Below are positions 9,237-17,989 of a stretch of DNA of 36,386 nt, piece by piece (position 1 is the first letter of the stretch; every line of letters starts with the position of its first letter). Made by a program: the position numbers and the translations under genes. The notes below the pieces were generated by a model. It did not search any database and was not told the DNA's origin. It saw only the letters and a program-made list of their open reading frames with translations. Source of the DNA: Nitriliruptoraceae bacterium (lineage in GTDB: Bacteria > Actinomycetota > Nitriliruptoria > Nitriliruptorales > Nitriliruptoraceae); assembly GCA_003554005.1 (NCBI GenBank), contig PWEU01000418.1:1-36386 (forward strand). The letters run 5' to 3'.

Positions 9237-11012
9237 TCAGACCTCCTCGACCGCCGCGTGGACCGCCGCCGTGAGCTCGCGGTGCAGCTGCCGGTTCGCG
9301 GCCCGATCGGTGCGGACGTGCACCAGCTGGACGCCGCCGGTGGCGATCGCGGTCGTCACCGCGGAGATGAGCTGGCTGGCAGCGGCCACCTCGGTGTAGC
9401 CGAGCCGGTGGAACCGGGCGAGGTCGGCGACCTCGCGGCCGTGGGGGGTGCCGAAGACGCGCTCGAAGGAGCCGGGGAAGGCGGCCTGGGGCAGGAAGGA
9501 GAAGATCCCGCCGCCGTCGTTGTCGACGACGACGAAGGTCGCATCGACCTGCTCGGCGTCGGGCGCGAGCAGGAAGCCGTTGGCGTCGTGCAGCAGCGAC
9601 AGGTCGCCGGTGAGCGCGACCACCGGTGCGGTGGCCGACACCAGCGCGACCCCGAGCACGGTGGACACGAACCCGTCGATGCCCGATGCGCCCCGGTTGG
9701 CCAGCAACGTGAGGTCGGGGCGGGGGCCGGCGAACCGGTCCACGTCCCGGATCGGCATGGAGGACGCCACCACCAGGGTCGTCCCCGACGGCACGCCCGC
9801 CACCACGTCCCGGGCCGTCCGTGGCTCCGAGGGCGCGTCGTGGCCGTCGAGCACGGTGGCGACGGCCGACTTGGCCGCGGCGTCCAACGCGCGCCACCGG
9901 TCCCCCCACGCCGAGGTGGTGGGGAGCCCCAGCGCCACCGACAGCGCCGCGCAGGTCGCGGGGACGTCGGCGACCAGCCGCTCGCCGACCGTGCGCTCGG
10001 GGTCGTCCCAGGCCCCTTCGGCCCCCAGTAGCAGCTGCGGCACCTGAGTCGTGAGCACCCCCGCCAGCTCCCGTGACAGCCCGGTCCGGCCGATGCGCAG
10101 CACCAGATCGGGGGGCCCCCACCGGGCCACCTCGGCGTGGGACAGCAGCAGCGGTGCGTGCGTGAGCACGGTCGTCGGGTCGGTCCGAACCCCCGAGGAG
10201 GGCTCGGCGATCACCGGCCACCCGGTCGCTCGAGCGAGATCGTGGATCGCGCCCGCCGCCGCCGCGACCCCACTGCCCGGCGTGGTCGCGCCGACGACCA
10301 CCAGACCGCGCTCGGTGGCCAGCAGCCGGCCGGCCAGCCCCCTGAGCTCCTCGTCCTCCATCCGCCGGGGCGCCATCGTCGTCCGCGTCCACGGCGCCTG
10401 GCCCGGTCGGCCCTCCAGCCCGGAGGTGAAGGGCGCGGCGGGGGCGCGACCATCGTCGCCGAGCGGCACCGTCGGCTCGCGGAAGGGCAGGTTGACCTGG
10501 ACCGGGCCGGGCGGCGCGAGCCCGTCACCGACCGCGGCCGCCACGGCCCGACCGGTCGAGCTGCGCCACAGCGCGTTGGCTGACCGGCGGTCCTCGGCCA
10601 CGCCGAGGTCCACCTGCCACCTCGTCGACCGGCCGAAGATGGCGACCTGGTCGATGGCCTGGTTGGCACCGGTGTGGCGCAGCTCGGGCGGCCGGTCGGC
10701 GGTCAACAGCAGCAGTGGCACCTGGCCCTGATCGGCCTCGATCACCGCCGGGTGCAGGTTGGCGACCGCCGAACCGCTGGTGACCACCACCGGGGCCGGA
10801 CGGCCCGTCGCACGGGCGAGCCCCAGCGCGAGGAAGCCGGCCGACCGCTCGTCGATCTCCACGTGGAGCCGGATCCGGGGGTCGTCGTGGAGGGCCATCG
10901 CGAGCGCCGTCGACCGCGATCCCGGGGCCAGCACCGCGTCGCTGACCCCGCCGCGGGCCAGCTCGTCGACCAGCACCACCGCGAGGGCCTGGGAGGGGTT
11001 GGCGGCGTCCAC
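9237..11012 (-). CDS. menD: 2-succinyl-5-enolpyruvyl-6-hydroxy-3-cyclohexene-1-carboxylate synthase (SEPHCHC synthase)
   Basis: 591 aa; VLAPGSRSTALAMALHDDPRIRLHVEIDERSAGFLALGLARATGRPAPVVVTSGSAVANLHPAVIEA; ThDP motif GDLSLLHDANG...VVVDNDGGGIFSFLPQ. Confidence 0.97.
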   Translation of the reverse strand: MDAANPSQALAVVLVDELARGGVSDAVLAPGSRSTALAMALHDDPRIRLHVEIDERSAGFLALGLARATGRPAPVVVTSGSAVANLHPAVIEADQGQVPLLLLTADRPPELRHTGANQAIDQVAIFGRSTRWQVDLGVAEDRRSANALWRSSTGRAVAAAVGDGLAPPGPVQVNLPFREPTVPLGDDGRAPAAPFTSGLEGRPGQAPWTRTTMAPRRMEDEELRGLAGRLLATERGLVVVGATTPGSGVAAAAGAIHDLARATGWPVIAEPSSGVRTDPTTVLTHAPLLLSHAEVARWGPPDLVLRIGRTGLSRELAGVLTTQVPQLLLGAEGAWDDPERTVGERLVADVPATCAALSVALGLPTTSAWGDRWRALDAAAKSAVATVLDGHDAPSEPRTARDVVAGVPSGTTLVVASSMPIRDVDRFAGPRPDLTLLANRGASGIDGFVSTVLGVALVSATAPVVALTGDLSLLHDANGFLLAPDAEQVDATFVVVDNDGGGIFSFLPQAAFPGSFERVFGTPHGREVADLARFHRLGYTEVAAASQLISAVTTAIATGGVQLVHVRTDRAANRQLHRELTAAVHAAVEEV

Positions 11013-11015
11013 GGC

Positions 11016-11987
11016 TCAGCTCCGCTCGTCGAGGTGGGCGGCGGCCAGCGCGAGGCGCTCCAGCAGTTCGCCGGCGAGGTCGGGCTCCGGGCTGTGCTGG
11101 TCGAGCAGCGCGACGTCGGGCGCCACCCGGCGCACCTCGAGCTGGCCGTGATCGGGGGTGAGTGGCCGGTCGGTGAGGTCGCTGGACAGCAGCGTCGCGG
11201 TCCCGAGCCCGCAGGCGTAGGGCAGGTCCGGCAGGGCGGCGGCCAGCGCGACCCCGGCCGCGAGCCCCACCGAGGTCTCCAGCGCCGAGGACACCACCGC
11301 GGGCAGCCCGGCCTCGGCGATGACCTCGAGGGCACGGCTGACCCCTCCGAGCGGCTGGACCTTGACGACGATCAGGTCGACGGCGTCCAGCCCGGCGATC
11401 GCCAGGGGGTCCTCGGCGGTCCGCACGGACTCGTCGGCCGCCAGTGGCACCGCCACCCGCCGGCGGAGCTGGCGCAGCTCCTCGAGGCTGCGGCAGGGCT
11501 GCTCGACGTACTCGAGCCCGGCCGCGGCCCGATCGAGCCGCGCGATCGCCAGCACGGCGGTCTCCACGTCCCAGGCACCGTTGGCATCGACCCGGATCGC
11601 CCCCTCGGGCCCGAGCGCCGAGCGGACGGCGGCCACGCGCTCCACGTCCAGCGCCAGCTCCTGGCCCGTCTCGGCGACCTTGACCTTGGCCGTCGTACAG
11701 CCACTGGCGGCGACCAGCTCGTGGGCGGTCACGGGATCGACGGCGGGCACGGTGGTGTTCACGGGGACGGTGGCCCGCAGGGCCGGGGGGAAGGGCGTGG
11801 TCGCCGCCGTCACCGCCGCGGCCAGCCAGCGCGAGGCGTAGGCGGGCCCGTACTCGGGGAAGGGGGAGAACTCCCCCCACCCGGCCGGGCCGCGCAGCAG
11901 CACCCCCGTGCGCTCGGTCACCCCGCGGAAACGACGACGCATCGGGACCCGGAAGGGGCGCAGCAGGTCCACACCATCGGCGTTCAC
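11016..11987 (-). CDS. menC: o-succinylbenzoate synthase (enolase superfamily)
   Basis: GTG at 11987 inside the longer ORF, overlapping the menA stop; TAKVKVAET, IRVDANGAWDVETAV, LEYVEQPC, VAADESV-like, VVKVQPLGGVSRAL. Confidence 0.9.
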   Translation of the reverse strand: MNADGVDLLRPFRVPMRRRFRGVTERTGVLLRGPAGWGEFSPFPEYGPAYASRWLAAAVTAATTPFPPALRATVPVNTTVPAVDPVTAHELVAASGCTTAKVKVAETGQELALDVERVAAVRSALGPEGAIRVDANGAWDVETAVLAIARLDRAAAGLEYVEQPCRSLEELRQLRRRVAVPLAADESVRTAEDPLAIAGLDAVDLIVVKVQPLGGVSRALEVIAEAGLPAVVSSALETSVGLAAGVALAAALPDLPYACGLGTATLLSSDLTDRPLTPDHGQLEVRRVAPDVALLDQHSPEPDLAGELLERLALAAAHLDERS

Positions 11988-12883
11988 ACCGCACCGCCCT
12001 CGATCGCGATCCGGTTCATCAGCAGGGCGATGGTCAGGAACCCGGCGAACAGCAGCTGGGTCTGGGAGGTGGCGGCGAGCGCCGGGATCAGCGCCCTCGC
12101 GGTGACGGCGTCCCGGACGATGGCCAGCGCCCGGCGGGCCGACCACAGGCTCAGCAGGGGCACGAGGAACCACAGGTTGGCGGCGTACAACCCGATCGGG
12201 GCGAGGCTCAGGTACGCCCCGGCGATCAGCATCCCGAACAGGACCCGGGTCTGCCGGTCGCCCAGCTTCACGGCGAGGGTCGCCTTGCCGACCTGCTGGT
12301 CGGTGGGGATGTCACGCAGGTTGTTGACCACCAGCAGGGCCACGGCGAACAACCCCATCGGGACCGAGACCAGGACCGGCAGCAGGGGCAACCGGCCGTC
12401 CTGCACGTACGCCGAGCCGGCGGTGGCCACCAGCCCGAAGAAGACGAACACCATCACCTCGCCGAGCCCGTAGGAGGCGTAGGGCCTGGGTCCACCGCTG
12501 TAGCCGAGCGTCGCCAGGATCGCGACGGCACCGACCAGCAGCAGCTCCCACCCGACCAGCATCGCCAGCGTGAGCCCGGCGAGCGCCGCCACCAGCAGGG
12601 CGAGGACGATCGCCGCTGTCATCGCCGACGGCGTGATCAGCCCGCTGGCCCCCGCCCGGCGGGGCCCGGCGCGCTCCTCGGTGTCGACCCCCCTGACCCC
12701 GTCGAAGTAGTCGTTGGCGTAGTTCACCGCGACCTGCAGCGACAGGGCGACGACCAGCGCGAGGCCGGCCAGTCCGACGTCCAGCGCCGGCGTCGGTGAC
12801 GCCGCCGCGAAGGTCCCGACCACGACGGGGGCGACCGCCGCCGGCAGGGTGCGGGGTCGGGCGGCCTCGAGGTAGGGATGCAT
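11984..12883 (-). CDS. menA: 1,4-dihydroxy-2-naphthoate prenyltransferase
   Basis: ATG at 12883; MHPYLEAARPRTLPAAVAPVVVGTF...VNYANDYFDGVRGVDTEERAGPRRAGASGLITPS...NNLRDIPTDQQVGKATLAVKLG. Confidence 0.94.
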   Translation of the reverse strand: MHPYLEAARPRTLPAAVAPVVVGTFAAASPTPALDVGLAGLALVVALSLQVAVNYANDYFDGVRGVDTEERAGPRRAGASGLITPSAMTAAIVLALLVAALAGLTLAMLVGWELLLVGAVAILATLGYSGGPRPYASYGLGEVMVFVFFGLVATAGSAYVQDGRLPLLPVLVSVPMGLFAVALLVVNNLRDIPTDQQVGKATLAVKLGDRQTRVLFGMLIAGAYLSLAPIGLYAANLWFLVPLLSLWSARRALAIVRDAVTARALIPALAATSQTQLLFAGFLTIALLMNRIAIEGGAV

Positions 12884-13821
12884 CAGTAGTGGTACGGGAA
12901 CGGCGACCAGTCGGGATCGCGCTTCTCGAGGAAGCTGTCCCGCCCCTCCGCCGCCTCGTCGGTCATGTAGGCCAGCCGGGGGGCCTCCCCCGCGAACACC
13001 TGCTGGCCGACCAGCCCGTCGTCGGTGGCGTTCAGCGCGAACTTCAGCATCCTCAGCGCCGTCGGGGACTTGGCGGTGATCCGTGCCGCCCACGCCAGCG
13101 CGGTCGCCTCGAGCTCGGCGTGGTCGACGACCGCGTTGACCATGCCCATGCGGTGAGCGTCCTCGGCGGTGTAGACGTCGCCGAGGAGGAAGATCTCGCG
13201 GGCGAACTTCTGCCCCACCTGCTTGGCCAGGTAGGCCGAGCCGAAGCCGCCGTCGAAGGAGGCGACGTCGAGGTCGGTCTGCTTGAAGCGCGCGTGCTGA
13301 CGGCTGGCGATGGTCAGGTCGCAGACCACGTGCAGCGAGTGCCCGCCCCCCGCCGCCCACCCCGGGACCACGCAGATCACGGCCTTGGGCATCATGCGGA
13401 TCAGGCGTTGGCCCTCGAGGATGTGCAGGCGTCCCGACCGGGCGGGGTCGATCCCGGCCGCGGTCTCCTCACCGGGGGCGCCGGTGTAGCGATAACCGTC
13501 CCGGCCGCGGATGCGCTGGTCGCCGCCGGAGCAGAACGCCCAGCCGCCATCGCGGGGCGAGGGACCGTTGCCGGTCAGCAGGACGCATCCGACGTCCGAG
13601 CTCGTGCGGGCGTGCTCGAGGACCCGCAGCAGCTCGTCGACGGTGTGGGGCCGGAAGGCGTTGCGGATCTCCGGCCGGTCGAAGGCGACCCGGACCACGG
13701 GCAGGTCCGCACCCGAGGCGGGGTCGACGGCCCGGTGGTAGGTCAGGTCGGTCAGCTCGGTCAGGTCGGCGACCTCTCCCACCTCCCGCCAGCGGTCGGG
13801 GTCGAACAGCTCGGAGACCAC
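12883..13821 (-). CDS. menB: 1,4-dihydroxy-2-naphthoyl-CoA synthase
   Basis: GTG at 13821; VAFDRPEIRNAFRPHTVDELLRVLEHARTSSDVGCVLLTGNGPSPRDGGWAFCSGGDQRIRGRDGYRY, VVPGWAAGGGHSLHVVCDLTIAS, SFDGGFGSAYLAKQVGQKFAREIFLLG. Confidence 0.96.
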   Translation of the reverse strand: MVSELFDPDRWREVGEVADLTELTDLTYHRAVDPASGADLPVVRVAFDRPEIRNAFRPHTVDELLRVLEHARTSSDVGCVLLTGNGPSPRDGGWAFCSGGDQRIRGRDGYRYTGAPGEETAAGIDPARSGRLHILEGQRLIRMMPKAVICVVPGWAAGGGHSLHVVCDLTIASRQHARFKQTDLDVASFDGGFGSAYLAKQVGQKFAREIFLLGDVYTAEDAHRMGMVNAVVDHAELEATALAWAARITAKSPTALRMLKFALNATDDGLVGQQVFAGEAPRLAYMTDEAAEGRDSFLEKRDPDWSPFPYHY

Positions 13822-13898
13822 GGTGCGCTCCCGGTCGGGGGGTGGGCAGCGTCGTACGCTACCGCAGGGCATCCCACCACCCTCAGGAGCCGATCGCC

Positions 13899-15092
13899 GT
13901 GGCCGAGCTGTACGCGCTGCAGGTCGACCGGGCGACGACCGGTGACCTGCTGGCATGGTGTTGGGCGCGGGGCGCCGCGGCGCTGGTCCTACCCGAGCCC
14001 GCCCCCCAGACGGCCGTCCGCCAGCTCCTGGAGCGGCTGGCCCCCGCGGCCCTGGTGGAGGTCGGCGAGGACGGCCGCCCGTCGGTGAGGCGCCTGGCCG
14101 ACCCCGCCCCGGTGGCCGATGAGGTGGCACTGGTGGTCACGAGCTCGGGGAGCACCGGGGTGCCGAAAGGGGTCGAGCTGACCCATGCCGCGCTGCAAGC
14201 CTCGGTGAGCGCCAGCCTGGAGCGGCTGCGGGCACGGGCGGGGGAGCGCTGGGGTCTCGCCCTGCCCACCCACCACGTCGCGGGCATCAGCGTGCACCTG
14301 CGCGCCGCGGCGCTCGGAACGCGGGCGGTCATCGCCGCCGACACCCCGGCCGTCGGCGACCTCGACGTCGAGCACGTGGCACTGGTGCCGAGCCAGCTCG
14401 ACCGCCTCCTGGACCTCGGCGCCCCCGTGGAGCGCTTCGCCACGATCCTGCTCGGCGGAGCACCGGCGCCGGCGGCCCTGCTGGCCCGGGCCGCGGCGGT
14501 CGGCGCCCGGGTGGTGCGCTCCTACGGCATGACCGAGACGGTGGGAGGCTGCGTCTACGACGGCGTGCCCCTGCGGGACGTCGAGGTGGCGGTCAGCGAC
14601 GCCGAGGGGGTGATCGAGCTGCGCGGCCCGGTGCTGCTGCACGGCTACCGGGATCGGGACGAGCAGGGGCAGCTGCGCTCGGTCCGCCCCCTGGACGAGC
14701 ACGGGTGGTTCCGGACCAGCGACCGTGGCCAGCTCGTGGGCGGGCGGCTGGAGGTGACCGGGCGCGCCGACGAGGTCCTGGTCTCGGGCGGCGAGAACGT
14801 GCCCCTCGCAGCGGTGCGCGAGGGGCTGCTCGCCCATCCCGCGGTGGCCGACGCCGCGGTCGTCCCGGTCGCCGACGAGCGCTGGGGCCAGGTCCCCGCC
14901 GCCGTGGTGGTGCCGATTGACCCGGGGGTGCCACCGACCCTCCACGACCTGCGGGAGCACGTCCGTCGGGGGGCCCCCGCGGCCTACGCGCCCGCGTCCC
15001 TGGTGGTCGTGGAGCGCCTCCCCCGTGATGCCATGGGGAAGCCATCGCGGGAACTTCTCATGCAGCTGGTCCGCGACGCGCAGGACCGGTGA
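13899..15092 (+). CDS. menE: o-succinylbenzoate-CoA ligase
   Basis: GTG at 13899 with AGGAG 10 nt upstream; AMP-binding motif VVTSSGSTGVPKGVELTH, RSYGMTETVGGCVYDG, GRADEVLVSGGENV, MGKPSRELL. Confidence 0.92.
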   Translation: MAELYALQVDRATTGDLLAWCWARGAAALVLPEPAPQTAVRQLLERLAPAALVEVGEDGRPSVRRLADPAPVADEVALVVTSSGSTGVPKGVELTHAALQASVSASLERLRARAGERWGLALPTHHVAGISVHLRAAALGTRAVIAADTPAVGDLDVEHVALVPSQLDRLLDLGAPVERFATILLGGAPAPAALLARAAAVGARVVRSYGMTETVGGCVYDGVPLRDVEVAVSDAEGVIELRGPVLLHGYRDRDEQGQLRSVRPLDEHGWFRTSDRGQLVGGRLEVTGRADEVLVSGGENVPLAAVREGLLAHPAVADAAVVPVADERWGQVPAAVVVPIDPGVPPTLHDLREHVRRGAPAAYAPASLVVVERLPRDAMGKPSRELLMQLVRDAQDR

Positions 15093-15163
15093 CCGCCGCG
15101 GCCGGACCGCCCACCACCCTCCTGCACCGACCGCCCCCAGCCGATGGAGGCCGGGCCGCCGGT

Positions 15164-16003
15164 TCAGCCGAGCTGCAGGACCATCATCGGCTCGTCACTC
15201 GGGGCCGGCGAGCCGCCCTCGGGCTCGATCGTGATCCCGACCGCCGTGGCCCGCGCCATGTCGCCGGTCATCACCCGGGTGGCGCGGCCACGCTCGTCGG
15301 GGTCGAACAGCCCCGCCGGCACGGCACCGTCGGGGGTGATCAACCACAACTCGTAGGTGTGCTCGTGGGGAGCCGGTTCCCAGCCCTCGGCGATGAACAC
15401 GGCCTCACCCCGCGTCGGGGAGGCCACGACCCGTCCGAGCACGTCATCGTGGGTGACCGACACGGTGATCGCATCGGGTGCCGCCAGGACGTCGGTCAGC
15501 GCCGAGGTGGTCACCAGCGTCGCCTCCGACGCCTGCTGCTCGAGCTCGGCCAGGCGTGCGCTGACGCTGGCGAGGTCCGCGTTCGCCTGCTCGGCGGCCC
15601 CGGCCGCAACCTCGAGCCCGGCGACCTGCTCCTGCAGCGAGGTGACGACCACGACCAGCCCTCCGACGGCGAGCAGCAGCATCGCTGCTGCCACCCCCAG
15701 GGTGGCCGCGACCCACCGCGGCGCGGTGCGCCGGGCGGCCAGCTCGTCCGGGACCACGATCGGCGCCGGCCGTTCCTGTCGGACCCCATCGATCTCCGCC
15801 AGCACCCGGCCGCGCAACGACGGCGGTGGCGCCGCCACGGAGGTCGCACCGAGCCGCGCAGCGGTCGCCTGGAGCTCGCGGACCTCCTGCTCGCAGGCGT
15901 CGCAGACGGCGAGGTGGTCCTCGAACCGCTCCTGCTCATCCTCTGGCAGGGCATCGACGGCGAAGGCGCCGGTCAGGGTGTGAAGGTCGGGGCGCTCGGT
16001 CAT
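15164..16003 (-). CDS. RskA-type anti-sigma factor with N-terminal zinc anti-sigma motif
   Basis: ATG at 16003, overlapping the sigma stop; EDHLAVCDACEQEVRELQ (HxxxCxxC), single TM, C-terminal TYELWLITPDGAVPAGLFDPDERG. Confidence 0.9.
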   Translation of the reverse strand: MTERPDLHTLTGAFAVDALPEDEQERFEDHLAVCDACEQEVRELQATAARLGATSVAAPPPSLRGRVLAEIDGVRQERPAPIVVPDELAARRTAPRWVAATLGVAAAMLLLAVGGLVVVVTSLQEQVAGLEVAAGAAEQANADLASVSARLAELEQQASEATLVTTSALTDVLAAPDAITVSVTHDDVLGRVVASPTRGEAVFIAEGWEPAPHEHTYELWLITPDGAVPAGLFDPDERGRATRVMTGDMARATAVGITIEPEGGSPAPSDEPMMVLQLG

Positions 16004-16563
16004 CCCGTCACCCCCAGGGCGTCGCGGAGGCGGATCAGACCGTCGCGCATCCGGGTCTTGATCGTGCCCAGGGGGGTGCCCAGCAGCTCGGCGACCTCGC
16101 GGTAGGTGAACCCCTGGTAGTAGGCGAGCTCTACGGCCTGACGTTGCAGCTCGGTGAGGGTGGACAGGGCCGTGCGGACCTGCTCGTGCTCGAAGTCGAG
16201 CTCGACCCGTTCGCTGACCTCGTCGAAGTCCCTGGCATGCTGCTGGTCGGCGACCCGCTGGGCGCGGTTGCGCGACGCCTGCTCGGAGCGCACGCGGTCG
16301 ATGGCCCGGCGGTGCGCCATGGTCAGGATCCACGTCCGCGCGGAGCCCCGGTCGGGGTCGAAGCGCACCGCGGTGCGCCATACCTCGACCATCACCTCCT
16401 GGGTGACCTCCTCGGACTGGGCAGGGTCCCGGACCACCCGACGGACCACGCCGTGGACCAGGGGGCCCACCGAGTCGTACAACGCCGCGAAGGCGGCCTG
16501 GTCACCACGAGCGACCGCGAGCAACAGCTCGTCGTCGCCGACCTCGACCGCGGTCCCGGTCAT
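16000..16563 (-). CDS. ECF sigma factor (SigK-like)
   Basis: MTGTAVEVGDDELLLAVARGDQAAFAALYDSVGPLVHGVVRRVVRDPAQSEEVTQEVMVEVWRT...GSARTWILTMAHRRAIDRVRSEQ...ELAYYQGFTYREVAELLGTPLGTIKTRMRDGLIRLRDAL. Confidence 0.94.
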   Translation of the reverse strand: MTGTAVEVGDDELLLAVARGDQAAFAALYDSVGPLVHGVVRRVVRDPAQSEEVTQEVMVEVWRTAVRFDPDRGSARTWILTMAHRRAIDRVRSEQASRNRAQRVADQQHARDFDEVSERVELDFEHEQVRTALSTLTELQRQAVELAYYQGFTYREVAELLGTPLGTIKTRMRDGLIRLRDALGVTG

Positions 16564-16734
16564 GAGAGACGGCTCCGCCACGGGGTGGAGCCAGCGTTCG
16601 GGCGCCACGCCACCCTCCAGGGTCGGCCGCGCGCCATCAGCGCGGGAAGGACGTCAGGACGAGCCGCGGGAGCCACGGTCTCACCTCTTCTTCGGTGACC
16701 GAGGCCGCGTGGTTGCCTCGGGTTCCGGGATCGT

Positions 16735-16753
16735 CCCGATCGTGCGCATCGGG
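16735..16753 (-). terminator. Stem-loop downstream of ccsB (CCCGAT-N7-ATCGGG), no clear U-tract
   Basis: 6-bp perfect inverted repeat a few nt after the ccsB stop. Confidence 0.35.
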
Positions 16754-16758
16754 GCGGC

Positions 16759-17988
16759 CTACAGGTCGGCGTAGGAGTGCAGGCCCACGATCACGTAGTT
16801 GGCGATCAGGTACGTGCCCATCAGGACGATGAACGCGGCGACGCCGATCCACGCGGCCCCGCGTCCCTTCACCCCGCGGGTGGCCCGGGCGTGGAGGTAG
16901 CCGGCGTAGGCGATCCAGGTCAGGAACGCACCGGTCTCCTTGGGGTCCCAGCCCCAGAAGCGGCCCCAGGAGACCTCCGCCCACATCGCCCCGGCGATCG
17001 TGCCGACCGTCCACAGCACGAAGGCGAAGGCGGTCGTGCGGTGGGCGAGCCCATCCATCGTCGCGGTTGGGGGCAGGAAGGGGACGAACCAGCGCGCGAC
17101 CAGCGCCGCGGCGACCATGGTCAGGTTGACCGTCAGGAAGCGACCCAGCCCCGCCGACCAGGTGTCGGCCGTGACGAGCCACACCCATGACACCAGCGCG
17201 GTGCCGAGGAAGGGGCCGATGGCCAGCTTGACCGCCGGCACCCCGCGACGCAGGGCGCGGTGGTAGGCGAGCAGCTCCGCGTGCTCGCGCTCGTCGTCCG
17301 GATCGAGCTCAGCGCCGTCACCGCTCGAGCCGCTGCTCGAGGTCGGGGGGTCGGCTGCAGGTTCGGTCACCGACCCGTCCGAGACATCGCCGACGTAGGC
17401 CGCGCCGACGGTCGAGCCACCCCCGGAACGCGACCGCTCCGCCGCCACCGCCAGCTCGGCGGTGTCGCGCAGCAGGTACAGCGCGTTGAACACGAAGGCA
17501 GCCGCGAAGACCCCCATCGCGCCGACCAGCAGGGACACGGGGAAGGGCCGCCACCAGGTGTCGAGGATCGGCATGAGCGGACCGGGCTCGGCGTACATCA
17601 GCATCGCCATGCCGAGCACCAGCGCGCCGCCGAGCAGCACGAAGCCGTTCAGCTCCGGGCGTCGCCGCACGAACTGCAGGTGGATCAGCCCGACGACGAC
17701 CCCCACCAGGGCCATCAGGGAGGTCACCTCGAACATGTTGCCGAGCGGGAGCCGGTCCTGGGCGAGGCCGCGGAAGATCTCGTGGGCCACGTGCGCGGTG
17801 ATGCCCAGCACGGCCAGGATGCCGCCGAGACGTTGGGCGAGCCGGCCCCGCTCACGCTGGGCCGTCCGCCCCACCGTGGTCGTCAGCGCGTAGAGGTAGA
17901 CGACACTGGCACCGAGGTAGAGCATCAGCGTGGTGGGGAAGTACAGCAGCCGGGACAGCTCGGCGAGCTGGTCGGAGCCCATGGTCAC
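16759..17988 (-). CDS. ccsB: Cytochrome c biogenesis protein CcsB/CcsA (System II)
   Basis: 409 aa multi-TM; EVSWGRFWGWDPKETGAFLTWIAYAGYLHARATRG (WWD-type motif). Confidence 0.94.
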   Translation of the reverse strand: MTMGSDQLAELSRLLYFPTTLMLYLGASVVYLYALTTTVGRTAQRERGRLAQRLGGILAVLGITAHVAHEIFRGLAQDRLPLGNMFEVTSLMALVGVVVGLIHLQFVRRRPELNGFVLLGGALVLGMAMLMYAEPGPLMPILDTWWRPFPVSLLVGAMGVFAAAFVFNALYLLRDTAELAVAAERSRSGGGSTVGAAYVGDVSDGSVTEPAADPPTSSSGSSGDGAELDPDDEREHAELLAYHRALRRGVPAVKLAIGPFLGTALVSWVWLVTADTWSAGLGRFLTVNLTMVAAALVARWFVPFLPPTATMDGLAHRTTAFAFVLWTVGTIAGAMWAEVSWGRFWGWDPKETGAFLTWIAYAGYLHARATRGVKGRGAAWIGVAAFIVLMGTYLIANYVIVGLHSYADL

Positions 17989-17989
17989 G

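Noticed and set aside
10674-12473. 599-aa plus-strand ORF antisense to menD/menC/menA
   Set aside because: Antisense shadow of strongly identified men genes; composition (Gly/Arg/His/Gln-rich) not protein-like.
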